Shown here piece by piece: positions 1-9,015 of a DNA stretch of 34,751 bases. Source of the DNA: Rubrivivax sp. (GTDB taxonomy: Bacteria > Pseudomonadota > Gammaproteobacteria > Burkholderiales > Burkholderiaceae_C); contig JAIYDH010000100.1 in assembly GCA_027487585.1 (NCBI GenBank), forward strand, positions 1-34,751. The letters run 5' to 3'. The notes beneath the pieces were generated by a model that made no database searches, was not told the origin of the DNA, and saw only the letters and a program-made list of their open reading frames with translations. Numbering within the stretch: the first letter of the stretch is position 1; every line of letters begins with the position of its first letter. Made by a program: the position numbers and the translations under genes.

Positions 1-335
1 GCGTGGCCGCGGCCTGCGCCGAGATCGAGGCCGCGAAGCTGCCGTGCCGGCTGATGATCGACGCCAGCCACGCCAACGCCAGCAAGCAGCACCAGCGCCA
101 GATCGATGTCGTGCGCGACATCGCCTCGCAACTGTCGGCCGGCAACCGCTGCATCTTCGGCGCCATGGTCGAGAGCCACCTGCACGCGGGCAACCAGAAG
201 TTCACGCCCGGCAAGGACGACCCGGCCAAGCTGGCCTATGGGCTGAGCATCACCGACGCCTGCCTGGGCTGGGACGACAGCACGAACGTGATGGACGTGT
301 TGGCGGCCGCCGTCAAGGCGCGGCGGCGGCACTGA
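1..335 (+). CDS. 3-deoxy-7-phosphoheptulonate (DAHP) synthase, class I, C-terminal part (5' truncated by window edge)
   Basis: Translation LMIDASHANASKQHQRQIDVVRDIASQLSAGNRCIFGAMVESHLHAGNQKF...YGLSITDACLGWDD is typical of the AroF/G/H C-terminus; frame is open to the window edge. Confidence 0.93.
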   Translation, partial: VAAACAEIEAAKLPCRLMIDASHANASKQHQRQIDVVRDIASQLSAGNRCIFGAMVESHLHAGNQKFTPGKDDPAKLAYGLSITDACLGWDDSTNVMDVLAAAVKARRRH

Positions 336-444
336 GCACGGCGGCCGCAGCGACGCCCGCAGCGCGCTCCGCCAGCGTCAGGCGGGGCGCGGCAGCGCCG
401 GGGCAGAATCGGCGCCAACCCGACTGAAGCCACCGAGCCGCGCC

Positions 445-1170
445 ATGGAAGTTCCTGTTCTCGAAACACCCCCCGCGACCAAGATCCACCTGATCGGCGG
501 CGAGAAGGGCGGCGTCGGCAAGTCGATGGTGTCGCGACTCTTGGCGCAGCACTTCATCGACAACGAGCTGCCCTGGATCGGCTTCGACACCGACCGCTCG
601 CACGGCTCGCTGCTGCGCTTCTATACCGACTACGCCAACCCCGCGCTGGCCGACCGCTTCGAGGCCCTCGACAAGATCATCGAAAGCGCCGTCGAGCAAC
701 CCGGCCGCCGCGTGCTCGTCGACCTGGCCGCGCAGACCCACGATCCACTGGTGAAGTGGATGGACGAGTCGGGCGTGCTCGACATGGCCGATCTGTCGGG
801 CCTGGTGCTGCAGTACTGGCACGTCATGGACTCCGGCCGCGACTCGGTGGACCTGCTCGAGCGGCTGCTCGACCGCTTCGGCCAGCGCCTGCACTACGTG
901 CTGGTGTGCAACGAGCTGCGCGGCGACGACTTCGGCATGCTCGAACGCTCGGGCCAGCTCGAGCGTGCGCTCGGCCTGGGCGCCAAGGTCATCCGCCTGC
1001 GCCGCCTGCATGACGCGGTGGTGCAGAAGATCGACGCGCGCAATGCCAGCTTCTGGTCGGCGCGCCACCTCACGGGGCTCGACGGCCCGGGCCTGGGCCT
1101 CATGGAACGCCAGCGCCTGAAGATGTGGCTGGCCCACGCCTACAGCGAGCTGGCCAAGGCAGAGCCCTGA
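445..1170 (+). CDS. ParA/MinD/CobQ-type P-loop ATPase (mobilization/partition-like)
   Basis: Deviant Walker A GGEKGGVGKS near the N-terminus; ParA-like fold pattern. Confidence 0.75.
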   Translation: MEVPVLETPPATKIHLIGGEKGGVGKSMVSRLLAQHFIDNELPWIGFDTDRSHGSLLRFYTDYANPALADRFEALDKIIESAVEQPGRRVLVDLAAQTHDPLVKWMDESGVLDMADLSGLVLQYWHVMDSGRDSVDLLERLLDRFGQRLHYVLVCNELRGDDFGMLERSGQLERALGLGAKVIRLRRLHDAVVQKIDARNASFWSARHLTGLDGPGLGLMERQRLKMWLAHAYSELAKAEP

Positions 1171-1192
1171 ACCGCCGTGCCGCTGAACTCGC

Positions 1193-1765
1193 TCAGCCCT
1201 CGCGCTGCAGGCGCTCGCTCTTCCAGTAGACGTCGTCGCCGCCCAGCCCGTCGAGGTTGGCGCGGTTGAGCACGCGCGCCAGCACGAACATCAGGTCTGA
1301 CAAGCGGTTGAGGTACTGGCGCGGCGCCTCGTTCACGGCCTCGGCCGCCGCCAGCGCCACCACGCTGCGTTCGGCGCGGCGCGCGATGGTGCGGCTCACG
1401 TGCGCCAGCGCCGCGCTGCGCGTGCCGGCCGGCAGGATGAACTCCTTCAGCCGCGGCAGCTGCTCGTTGTGCTGCGCCAGCGCCTCGTCGAGCTGCAGCA
1501 CGGCGGCGGGCTTGAGCAGCTCGAAGCCGGGGATCGACAGCTCGCCGCCCAGGTTGAACAGCTCGTGCTGCACTACCACCAGCAGCGTGCGCACCTCGGC
1601 CGGCAGCGGCTCAGCTAGCAGCACGCCGAGGCTGGAGTTGAGCTCGTCGACGTCGCCCATCGCGGCCACGCGCAGGTGGCTCTTGGGCACGCGGCTGCCG
1701 TCGCCGAGGCCGGTGGTGCCGTCGTCTCCGGTGCGGGTGGCGATCTGGGTCAGGCGGTTGGCCAT
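1193..1765 (-). CDS. Cob(I)alamin adenosyltransferase, PduO-type
   Basis: MANRLTQIATRTGDDGTTGLGDGSRVPKS...GDVDELNSSLGV...YLNRLSDLMFVLARVLNR; start chosen at internal ATG (1765). Confidence 0.92.
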   Translation of the reverse strand: MANRLTQIATRTGDDGTTGLGDGSRVPKSHLRVAAMGDVDELNSSLGVLLAEPLPAEVRTLLVVVQHELFNLGGELSIPGFELLKPAAVLQLDEALAQHNEQLPRLKEFILPAGTRSAALAHVSRTIARRAERSVVALAAAEAVNEAPRQYLNRLSDLMFVLARVLNRANLDGLGGDDVYWKSERLQREG

Positions 1766-1833
1766 GGTGGGCTCGGGCTGCAGCAAAGCCCGCTATTGCA
1801 CCACCACCGGGCCGGGTGCGTCGCCGCGAGCCC

Positions 1834-3003
1834 CTACGTGCCGGGTGCCGCCAGCCCCGCCAAGGCTGGCGGCACAAAACCTTGGTCGGTGAGCGTCTTG
1901 ACCACGCCCCGCAGCAGCAGGTTGTGCGTGAAGCCCAGCGTGTACTGGCGCGCGCCCGGGCGCACCGGCTGCAGCATGCCGGCGTCCAGAAGCTTGCGGA
2001 TCTGGTAGGTGCGCTGGTTGGCGTTCAGGCCGGGCAGCACGGCTTCCAAGTCGCCAGCCTTCACCACGCCCGCCTTGATCGTTTGCACCAGCACCGCTTC
2101 TTCCTGCGGTGTCACCCACTGCCGCTGCCGCGCGTGGGCTACTGCCGGCAGCAGCACCTGGGCTTGCAGGTGGGCGTAGTCGGCCAGGCGGTTGACCTTC
2201 TGCAGCTCGTCGCGGATGCCGGCCAGCACGTACACGCACCAGGCTTCCAGATCAGGCTCGGCTCCGCTGTCGGCCTGCGCGAGCAGCGCGTAGTAGCGGT
2301 TGCGATCGGCACAGAACACGGCGGCCGGGTTCAGCAGCTGCCCCGCGGCCGCCACCTGGAAGCCGTACTTGATGAGCAGGGCATGTGTCAGCAGCCGCAC
2401 CACGCGGCCGTTGCCGTTGCCGAAGGGGTGCACCCAGGCAAAACGGTGGTGGGCCAGGGCCACCTTCATCAGGTCGTACTTGGGCGGGTGCGGCTCGTTG
2501 ATGAAGGCCGCCAGCTCGGCCATGTAGCGCGGCACCTCCAGCGCATCGGGAGGCTGGTGCGGGGCCCCGGCAATCTGCACCGGGCCCGTGCGGTACTGGC
2601 CCGGCGTGCGGTCGCCTTCGCGCTGCAGGCCCTGCACCGCGGTGGCATGCAGGCCGCGCACCAGGGCCTCGGGCAGCGGTGCGCCCGGCTCCACGGCGGC
2701 TTCGACCTGGGCCATGGCGGCTTCGATGTTGTCCAGCTCGCGCAGCGTGTCGGTGGGCTCGGCGGTGGGCGCCAGCTTGGCGTCCACATAGTCGGCCAGC
2801 GTGGTGTGGTTGCCCTCGATGCGGGCCGACGCCAGGCTCTCCAGCAAGTGGAACACGGTCTTCAGCTGCAGGAACACGGGCGGCGGCGTGCTGCCGCGCA
2901 CCTCGAGCCGGCGCAGGTGCTCCAAGTCGGTGAGCACATCCAGCAGGGGCGAGTCAAACCGGGGGTTGAGCAGGCGCAGCTCGTGGTGCAGAAACTGGGG
3001 CAT
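1834..3003 (-). CDS. Fic/DOC family protein with N-terminal inhibitory-like motif
   Basis: Fic core HPFGNGNGRVVRLL and N-terminal SARIEGN, matching (S/T)xxxE(G/N). Confidence 0.9.
   Translation of the reverse strand: MPQFLHHELRLLNPRFDSPLLDVLTDLEHLRRLEVRGSTPPPVFLQLKTVFHLLESLASARIEGNHTTLADYVDAKLAPTAEPTDTLRELDNIEAAMAQVEAAVEPGAPLPEALVRGLHATAVQGLQREGDRTPGQYRTGPVQIAGAPHQPPDALEVPRYMAELAAFINEPHPPKYDLMKVALAHHRFAWVHPFGNGNGRVVRLLTHALLIKYGFQVAAAGQLLNPAAVFCADRNRYYALLAQADSGAEPDLEAWCVYVLAGIRDELQKVNRLADYAHLQAQVLLPAVAHARQRQWVTPQEEAVLVQTIKAGVVKAGDLEAVLPGLNANQRTYQIRKLLDAGMLQPVRPGARQYTLGFTHNLLLRGVVKTLTDQGFVPPALAGLAAPGT
1845..1875. repeat. Perfect 12-bp stem / 7-nt loop inverted repeat inside the fic 3' end
   Basis: GTGCCGCCAGCC-CCGCCAA-GGCTGGCGGCAC read directly. 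Confidence 0.85.
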
Positions 3004-3033
3004 GCACCAAGTCTATCTGCGGCAGCGCGACAC

Positions 3034-3109
3034 GTTAACTTGAATGGACGAGAAAAATCTGTTCTTTGACAATGGTTTGCAGAATCGACTATGGGAAGTT
3101 AACTTGAAT
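3034..3109. promoter_or_regulatory. Pair of exact 12-bp direct repeats GTTAACTTGAAT in the AT-richer fic upstream region (candidate operators)
   Basis: Copies at 3034-3045 and 3098-3109; the second lies in the palindrome AAGTTAACTT. Confidence 0.5.
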
Positions 3110-3120
3110 TTGGGCGCGCA

Positions 3121-3164
3121 GGATCTGCAAACACCCCCTGCGGGATCTGCACACCCCGGATGCG
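3121..3164. repeat. Two imperfect 22-bp tandem units (GGATCTGCA...TGCG) upstream of fic
   Basis: ggatctgcaaacaccccctgcg then ggatctgcacaccccggatgcg. Confidence 0.6.
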
Positions 3165-3168
3165 GCGT

Positions 3169-4347
3169 CTAGACGCCCACCGCCGCCGCGCGGCGCTGGC
3201 TCGCCCCCAGCCACAGCAGCGCCGCGCCCAGCAGGGCCAGCGGCGCCAGCGAGCCCAGGTTCAGCAGCGTCCAGCCTTGCGTGGTGATGAGTGCGCCGGA
3301 GCTGATCGAGCTCAGCGCCATGGTCCAGAACACGCAGGTGTCCATGAAGCCCTGCGCGCGCGTCTTCTCCTCCGGCCGGTAGGTCTGCGTGAGCAGCGTG
3401 CTGCCGCCGGTGTAGAGGAAGTTCCAGCCCACGCCCAGGGCGGCCAGCGCGATGAGGAACTGCATCAGGTCCACACCCGACAGCGCCACGGCCACGCACA
3501 CGATGTTGAGCAGCAGCCCCACGGCCATCACCGGCAGGGCACCGAATCGCTTGATAAGGCTGCCGGTGAAGAAGCTGGGCACGAACATGCCCAGCACATG
3601 CCACTCCAGCACCAACGCTGCGCTCTCGAACGGGTGCTTGCACTGCTGCATGGCAATCGGCGTGGCCGCCATCAGCAGGTTCATCACGCCGTAGCCCAGT
3701 GCCGCGGCCATGATCGCCACCACGAAGGCCGGCTGCCGTGCCAACTCGGCCAGCGGCCGGCCCGCCGGCGCACCGGGCGGTGGCGGCACGTGCGCCGGGA
3801 AGCGGATGAAGCTCATCACCAGCAGGCCCAGCAGCGCCACGCCCACCAGCGCCAGGTAGGCGCCGGCAAAGGGCACGACGAACCAGCCGCGCGTGGCGCT
3901 GGCCAGGTTGGGGCCGATGAAGGCCCCCGCCACGCCCCCGGCCAGCACCCACGACAGCGCGCGCTCGCGGAAGGCCGGCGCCACCAGCTCGGCGCCGGCA
4001 AAGCGGTACAGGGCCCCGTTGGCGCTGTAGAAGCCCGCAATCACCGTGGCCGCCACCAGCAGCCAGAAGCTGCCGATGACCACCGCCACCGCACACAGCA
4101 CCGCCGAGCCAGCAGCGACCACGAGGCCGATCTGGAAGCTGCGCTGGCGCCCCAGCCGCTGCTGCAGCCGCGACACCGGCATGGCCGACAGCGCAGCGCC
4201 CACGACATAACCCGTGACGGGCAGCGTCGCCATCCAGCCCCAGGGCGCCAGCTGCAGGCCCACCAGGCCGTTGATGGCGATGAAGGTGACGTTGTTGGTG
4301 AGGAACAGAGCCTGGCAGAAGGCCAGCAGCAGGAGGTTGCGGTTCAC
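3169..4347 (-). CDS. MFS transporter
   Basis: ~12 hydrophobic segments, NRNLLLLAFCQALFLTNNVTFIAINGLVG..., MFS-like loops; GTG start at 4347 inferred, real start may be further upstream. Confidence 0.85.
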   Translation of the reverse strand: MNRNLLLLAFCQALFLTNNVTFIAINGLVGLQLAPWGWMATLPVTGYVVGAALSAMPVSRLQQRLGRQRSFQIGLVVAAGSAVLCAVAVVIGSFWLLVAATVIAGFYSANGALYRFAGAELVAPAFRERALSWVLAGGVAGAFIGPNLASATRGWFVVPFAGAYLALVGVALLGLLVMSFIRFPAHVPPPPGAPAGRPLAELARQPAFVVAIMAAALGYGVMNLLMAATPIAMQQCKHPFESAALVLEWHVLGMFVPSFFTGSLIKRFGALPVMAVGLLLNIVCVAVALSGVDLMQFLIALAALGVGWNFLYTGGSTLLTQTYRPEEKTRAQGFMDTCVFWTMALSSISSGALITTQGWTLLNLGSLAPLALLGAALLWLGASQRRAAAVGV

Positions 4348-4482
4348 GCCGTCAGTCAGGGTTCGGAGTGCGTGGATGATGGCAGCAGGCGGCGGCCGCC
4401 CGTCGACCCCAGCGCTGCTTATGATGGAGTGCCCCGAGCAGGGGCATACCGCCCACCCGCCCACCGCAGAAGGAGTCGACGC

Positions 4483-5529
4483 ATGGCCCTCATGGACTTC
4501 ATCAAGAAACAGTTCATCGACGTCATCGAGTGGGTCGAGGACGGCGACGGCACGCTGGCCTGGCGCTACCCGATCGCGGACCGCGAGATCCAGTACGGCG
4601 GCTCGCTGACGGTGCGCGAGTCGCAGATGGCGGTGTTCGTCAACGAGGGCAAGGTGGCCGACGTCTTCGGACCCGGCATGCACCGCCTGACGACGCAGAC
4701 GCTGCCGGTGCTGACCTACCTGAAGAACTGGGACAAGCTGTTCCAGAGCCCGTTCAAGAGCGACGTGTACTTCTTCAGCACGCGACAACAGCTCGACCAG
4801 CGCTGGGGCACGACGCAGCCGGTGTCGATCCGCGACAAGGACTTCGGCGCCGTGCGCTTGCGCGCCTTCGGCAACTACGGCTACCGCGTCGTTGACCCGC
4901 ACATGTTCCACACCGAGGTCTCGGGCACGCGCGACCGCTACACCGTGGCCGACCTCGACGGCCAGCTTCGCGCGCTCGTGCTGCAGCACATCAGCGATGC
5001 GGTGGCCTCCTCGGGCATCCCGTTCCTGGACCTGGCGGCCAACCAGGTGGAGTTCGCCAAGCAGCTGCGCGAGGCCGTGGCGCCCGACTTCACCCGCCTC
5101 GGGCTGGCGCTGGAGACCGTGACGGTGCAGAACGTCTCGCTGCCCGAGGAGCTGCAGAAGGTGCTTGACCAGCGCATTGGCATGGGCATGGTCGGCCAGG
5201 ACATGGGCCGCTTCATGCAGTACCAGACGGCGCAGGCCATCCCCAAGATGGCCGAGGGCGCCGCGGGAGCGGGCGGAGGGGGCGGCAGCGTCGTCGGCGA
5301 CGCGATGGGGCTGGGTGCCGGCGTGGCGATGGGCCAGGTGCTGGCGCAGAGCCTGGCGCAGGGCCTGCAGGGCGCCACGGCGGCCGGTGCCCCGGTGGCG
5401 GCAGCGGCGCTGCGGCCCGACGACATCCTGGCCACCCTTGAGAAACTGGGCGAGCTCAAGGCCAAGGGCATCCTCACCGACGAGGAGTTCGCGGCCAAGA
5501 AGGCCGAATTGCTGAAGAAGCTGGCGTAA
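4483..5529 (+). CDS. SPFH domain protein (YdjI / 'virion core protein'-like) with C-terminal SHOCT domain
   Basis: MALMDFIKKQFIDVIEW...VRESQMAVFVNEGKVADVFGPGMHRLTTQTLPVL; C-terminal LEKLGELKAKGILTDEEFAAKKAELLKKL is a SHOCT signature; AGGAG upstream. Confidence 0.9.
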   Translation: MALMDFIKKQFIDVIEWVEDGDGTLAWRYPIADREIQYGGSLTVRESQMAVFVNEGKVADVFGPGMHRLTTQTLPVLTYLKNWDKLFQSPFKSDVYFFSTRQQLDQRWGTTQPVSIRDKDFGAVRLRAFGNYGYRVVDPHMFHTEVSGTRDRYTVADLDGQLRALVLQHISDAVASSGIPFLDLAANQVEFAKQLREAVAPDFTRLGLALETVTVQNVSLPEELQKVLDQRIGMGMVGQDMGRFMQYQTAQAIPKMAEGAAGAGGGGGSVVGDAMGLGAGVAMGQVLAQSLAQGLQGATAAGAPVAAAALRPDDILATLEKLGELKAKGILTDEEFAAKKAELLKKLA

Positions 5530-5548
5530 CGGCCCGGCCCGCCGCCGC

Positions 5549-7168
5549 TTGAACTCCCCCGCCACGCCACAGCGGCGCTGGCGCGCCGCCTGCCCGAACT
5601 GCGGCGCGCCGGTCGAGTTCGCCTCGGCGGCGTCGCCGGTGGCGGTGTGCGGCTTCTGCCGCAGCACGCTGGCGCGCGACGGCGAGGCGCTGCGCCGCAT
5701 CGGTGCATCGGCCGAGCTGTTCGACGACCACTCTCCGCTGCAGCTAGGCGCGGCCGGCCGTTGGCAGGGCGTGGCCTTCACGGTGCTGGGGCGGCTGCAG
5801 CTGGCCTACGAGGGCGGGCGCTGGAACGAGTGGCACGTGCTGTTCGACGGCGGCCGCAGCGCGTGGCTGGCCGAGGACAACGGCCGCTACGTGATGGCGA
5901 TGCCGCAGCAGGCCGCGCCGCCGGGGCTGCCCGCGCGCGAGCTGCTGCTGCCCGGCGCCGCGCTGGCGCTGGCGCTGGATGGCCGCGATTGGCGCGTGGC
6001 AGCGGTGGTGGCGGCGCGCATCGAGGCCGCGCAGGGCGAGCTGCCCAGCGTGCCGCGCCTGGGCGAGCCGGTGCAGGTGGTGGAGCTGCGCAGCACCGGC
6101 GGCGAGGTCGGTTCGCTGGAGTTCGGCACCTCGGGCCCGCCGGCCTGGGCCATCGGCCGCGCAGCCGCGCTCGCCGACCTGGCCCTGACCGGGCTGCGCG
6201 AGGCGGTCGATGCCGAGCTCGCGTCGCGCACGCTGGAGTGCCCCTCGTGCGGCGCTTCGCTGGAGATCAAGCTCGCCAGCACGCGCTCCATCGCCTGCCG
6301 CCAGTGCCACGCCGTGGTGGATGTGTCCAAGGGCCTGGGCGCCGAGCTCACCCACCACGAGCAGCAGGCCGGCGCCGCCGAGGGAGGCGGCCCGCAGATC
6401 CCGCTGGGGGCCACCGGGCGGCTGGACCTCGGCGAGGGGCCGCAGGATTGGCAGGTGGTGGGCTACCAGGTGCGCCGCACCGAGCCCAAGCCCGGGGGCG
6501 ACGACGGGGACGAGGACGAGGACGGCTACGACGAGGTCTACTTCTGGCGCGAGTACCTGCTGTACTCGCGCGCCGTGGGCTTCGCGTTCCTGGTGGATGC
6601 GGCCGACGGCTGGAGCTGGGCGGTGCCCGTGACCGGCGTGCCGCGCGTGCGCGGCGAGCAGGCGCAGTGGCAAGGCCGCAGCTACCGGCAGACCGAGGCC
6701 TACGCCTCGCGCACGACCTGGGTGCTGGGCGAGTTCTACTGGCGCGTGCGCCTGGAGGATCGCACCCAGCACGTCGACTACCGGGCCGGCCCGCGCCGCC
6801 TCAACCGCGAGCAGACGACCGACGAGGTGACGTGGTCCGAAGGCGACAGCCTGGATGCGTCGACGCTGGCCCGCGCGTTCTCGCTGCCCGCCGCCGCGCA
6901 CGCGGCGCTGCGGCCCGCCGTGCCGGCATTCAAGGCCGATGCCGGCAGCGGCGCCCTGTTCGTGCGCATCGCGGTGGGCCTGCTGGTGCTGTTCATCGTG
7001 GTGGCGGTGGTGCGGCAGTGCTCACGCGACGATTGCGCCGAGGTGCGTGCCACCTTCGGCCCCGAAAGCCGCGAGGCCCAGCAGTGCCGCGAGCGCGGGC
7101 GCTATGCCCACTCCAATTCGGGCGGCTCCTACGGCGGCTCGAGCGGCGGCGGGGGTGGCCACAAGTGA
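5549..7168 (+). CDS. DUF4178-type zinc-ribbon membrane protein
   Basis: CPNCGAPVEF and CPSCGASLEI...CRQC ribbons, WNEWHVLFDGGRSAWLAEDNGRYVM, C-terminal TM and Gly/Ser-rich tail; TTG start from ORF track. Confidence 0.75.
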   Translation: MNSPATPQRRWRAACPNCGAPVEFASAASPVAVCGFCRSTLARDGEALRRIGASAELFDDHSPLQLGAAGRWQGVAFTVLGRLQLAYEGGRWNEWHVLFDGGRSAWLAEDNGRYVMAMPQQAAPPGLPARELLLPGAALALALDGRDWRVAAVVAARIEAAQGELPSVPRLGEPVQVVELRSTGGEVGSLEFGTSGPPAWAIGRAAALADLALTGLREAVDAELASRTLECPSCGASLEIKLASTRSIACRQCHAVVDVSKGLGAELTHHEQQAGAAEGGGPQIPLGATGRLDLGEGPQDWQVVGYQVRRTEPKPGGDDGDEDEDGYDEVYFWREYLLYSRAVGFAFLVDAADGWSWAVPVTGVPRVRGEQAQWQGRSYRQTEAYASRTTWVLGEFYWRVRLEDRTQHVDYRAGPRRLNREQTTDEVTWSEGDSLDASTLARAFSLPAAAHAALRPAVPAFKADAGSGALFVRIAVGLLVLFIVVAVVRQCSRDDCAEVRATFGPESREAQQCRERGRYAHSNSGGSYGGSSGGGGGHK

Positions 7169-7193
7169 ACGGGTGCAACACAAGGAGGTCGTG

Positions 7194-7418
7194 ATGATGG
7201 GGATCGAGTGGCTGAGGCCGGGCGTGTTTTTCGGGTCGATCATGTTTGCGCTGATCGGCGTCGTGATCTTCTGGATCTGCTTCGTCGTCATCGACAAGCT
7301 CACGCCCTACGACCTGTGGGCCGAGATCGTCGAGAAGAGGAACATGGCGCTGGCCATCGTCGTGGCGGCCATGTGCATTGCCATCGGGCTGATCGTGTCA
7401 GCGGCGGTGCACGGCTGA
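7194..7418 (+). CDS. DUF350 (YjfL-like) small membrane protein
   Basis: 75 aa with two TM segments; FALIGVVIFWICFVVIDKLTPYDLWAEIVEKRNMALAIVVAAMCIAIGLIVSAAVHG; AAGGAGG upstream. Confidence 0.8.
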   Translation: MMGIEWLRPGVFFGSIMFALIGVVIFWICFVVIDKLTPYDLWAEIVEKRNMALAIVVAAMCIAIGLIVSAAVHG

Positions 7419-7422
7419 GCGC

Positions 7423-9015
7423 GTGAGCGAACTGCCCGCGGTCGCCGACACCGGGCCGCCGGAGCCCGGCGCGGCGCGCCCGGCCGAGGTGGCGCTGCTG
7501 GCGTCGGTGTTCGTGGTGGCGGCCTGCGGGCTGCTGTACGAGCTGGTGGCCGCGGCGCTGGCGAGCTGGTTGCTCGGCGACTCGGTGCTGCAGTTCAGCA
7601 CCATCATCGGCGCGTACCTGTTCGCCATGGGCATCGGCTCGTACCTGAGCCGGTTCGTCGACCGCGCCCTCGTGGCCACGTTCCTGCGCGTGGAGCTGCT
7701 GGTGGGCGTGATCGGCGGCACGCTGCCGGCGCTGCTGTTCGTGCTGCACAACGTGCTGGAGGTCACACCGGCCACGAGCGGGCCGTTCCGGCTGCTGCTG
7801 TATGCGCTGGTGCTGCTGGTGGGCACGCTGGTGGGCCTGGAGATCCCGTTGGTGATGCGCATCCTGAAGGCGCAGTTCCGCCAACGCTGGCAGCTTTCGC
7901 AGCTGGTGTCGCAGGTGCTCACTTTCGATTACCTGGGCGCGCTGGCGGTGGCGGTGGCCTTCCCGCTGGTGCTGCTGCCGCAGCTGGGCGCCATCCGCAC
8001 GGGCACGGTCTTCGGGCTGCTGAATGTGGCGGTGGCCGCCTGGGCGATGTGGCTGTTCCGCCGGCAGCTGGTGCAGCTGCGCGGCCACGTGCTGGCCTGC
8101 GCGGCTGCGGCGGGCATGCTGCTGGCGGTGGCGCTGGGCGCCGACCGGCTCACCAGCTGGGCCGAGGCCCGCTTCTACGGCGAGCGCATCGTGCACGCCG
8201 CCAGCAGCCCGTACCAGCGCATCGTCGTCACCGCCGGCTCCAGCGGGCAGCTGCGCCTGTTCTTGAACGGCAACCTGCAGTTCGACAGCCGCGACGAGCA
8301 CCGATACCACGAAGCGCTGGTGCACCCGGCGATGGCCGCGCACGGCGCGCCGCGCCGCGTGGCCATCCTCGGCGGCGGCGACGGCCTGGCGCTGCGCGAG
8401 GTGCTGCGCTACCCCAGCGTGGAGCAGGTGTGGCTGGTGGACCTGGACGCCGCCATCACGCAGCTGTTCGCGCGCGAGCCGCGGCTGCGCGCGCTCAACG
8501 CGCAGGCCTTCGACTCGCCACGGGTGCGCGTGGTCAACACCGACGCCTTCACCTGGCTGGAGAGCCACGACGAGGTGTTCGACGTCGTCATCGTCGACTT
8601 CCCCGACCCGAGCAACTTCTCGCTGGGCAAGCTCTACACCACCAGCTTCTACGCGCTGCTGGAGCAGCGGCTCGCGGCCTCGGGCTACGCCGTCGTCCAG
8701 GCCACCTCGCCGCTGGTGGCGCGGCGCAGCTTCTGGACGGTGGTGGCCACGCTGGAGGCCGTGGGCCTGGGCACCACGCCCTACCACGCCTACGTGCCGA
8801 GCTTCGGCGAGTGGGGCTTCGTCGTCGCCTCGCGCCGGCCCTGGCGGCTGCCCGAGCAGCTGCCCGAGGGCCTGCGCTTCGTCACGCGCGAGGGGCTACC
8901 GGCGCTGCTGCACTTTCCACCGGACATGGCCCGCGTGCCGGCCCAGCCCAACCGCATCACCGAGCAGTCGCTGGTGCACATCTTCGAGCAGGAATGGGGC
9001 AAGGCGCTGCGCTAG
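7423..9015 (+). CDS. Polyamine aminopropyltransferase (spermidine synthase-like) with N-terminal multi-TM domain
   Basis: N-terminal TM helices followed by LGGGDGLALREVLRYPSVEQVWLVDLD and VDFPDPSNFSLGKLYTTSFY; GTG start. Confidence 0.92.
   Translation: MSELPAVADTGPPEPGAARPAEVALLASVFVVAACGLLYELVAAALASWLLGDSVLQFSTIIGAYLFAMGIGSYLSRFVDRALVATFLRVELLVGVIGGTLPALLFVLHNVLEVTPATSGPFRLLLYALVLLVGTLVGLEIPLVMRILKAQFRQRWQLSQLVSQVLTFDYLGALAVAVAFPLVLLPQLGAIRTGTVFGLLNVAVAAWAMWLFRRQLVQLRGHVLACAAAAGMLLAVALGADRLTSWAEARFYGERIVHAASSPYQRIVVTAGSSGQLRLFLNGNLQFDSRDEHRYHEALVHPAMAAHGAPRRVAILGGGDGLALREVLRYPSVEQVWLVDLDAAITQLFAREPRLRALNAQAFDSPRVRVVNTDAFTWLESHDEVFDVVIVDFPDPSNFSLGKLYTTSFYALLEQRLAASGYAVVQATSPLVARRSFWTVVATLEAVGLGTTPYHAYVPSFGEWGFVVASRRPWRLPEQLPEGLRFVTREGLPALLHFPPDMARVPAQPNRITEQSLVHIFEQEWGKALR

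Noticed and set aside
4420-4425. TATGAT -10 box for the SPFH operon
   Set aside because: Plausible alone, but no convincing -35 at 16-18 bp spacing; not reported as a promoter
3160-5529. 789-aa plus-strand ORF treated as a single protein
   Set aside because: The N-terminal ~440 aa is antisense to the MFS gene; the real CDS begins at ATG 4483 with an upstream AGGAG
3169-5781. 870-aa minus-strand ORF treated as a single protein
   Set aside because: Only the C-terminal ~393 aa is an MFS permease; the N-terminal half is antisense to the SPFH gene
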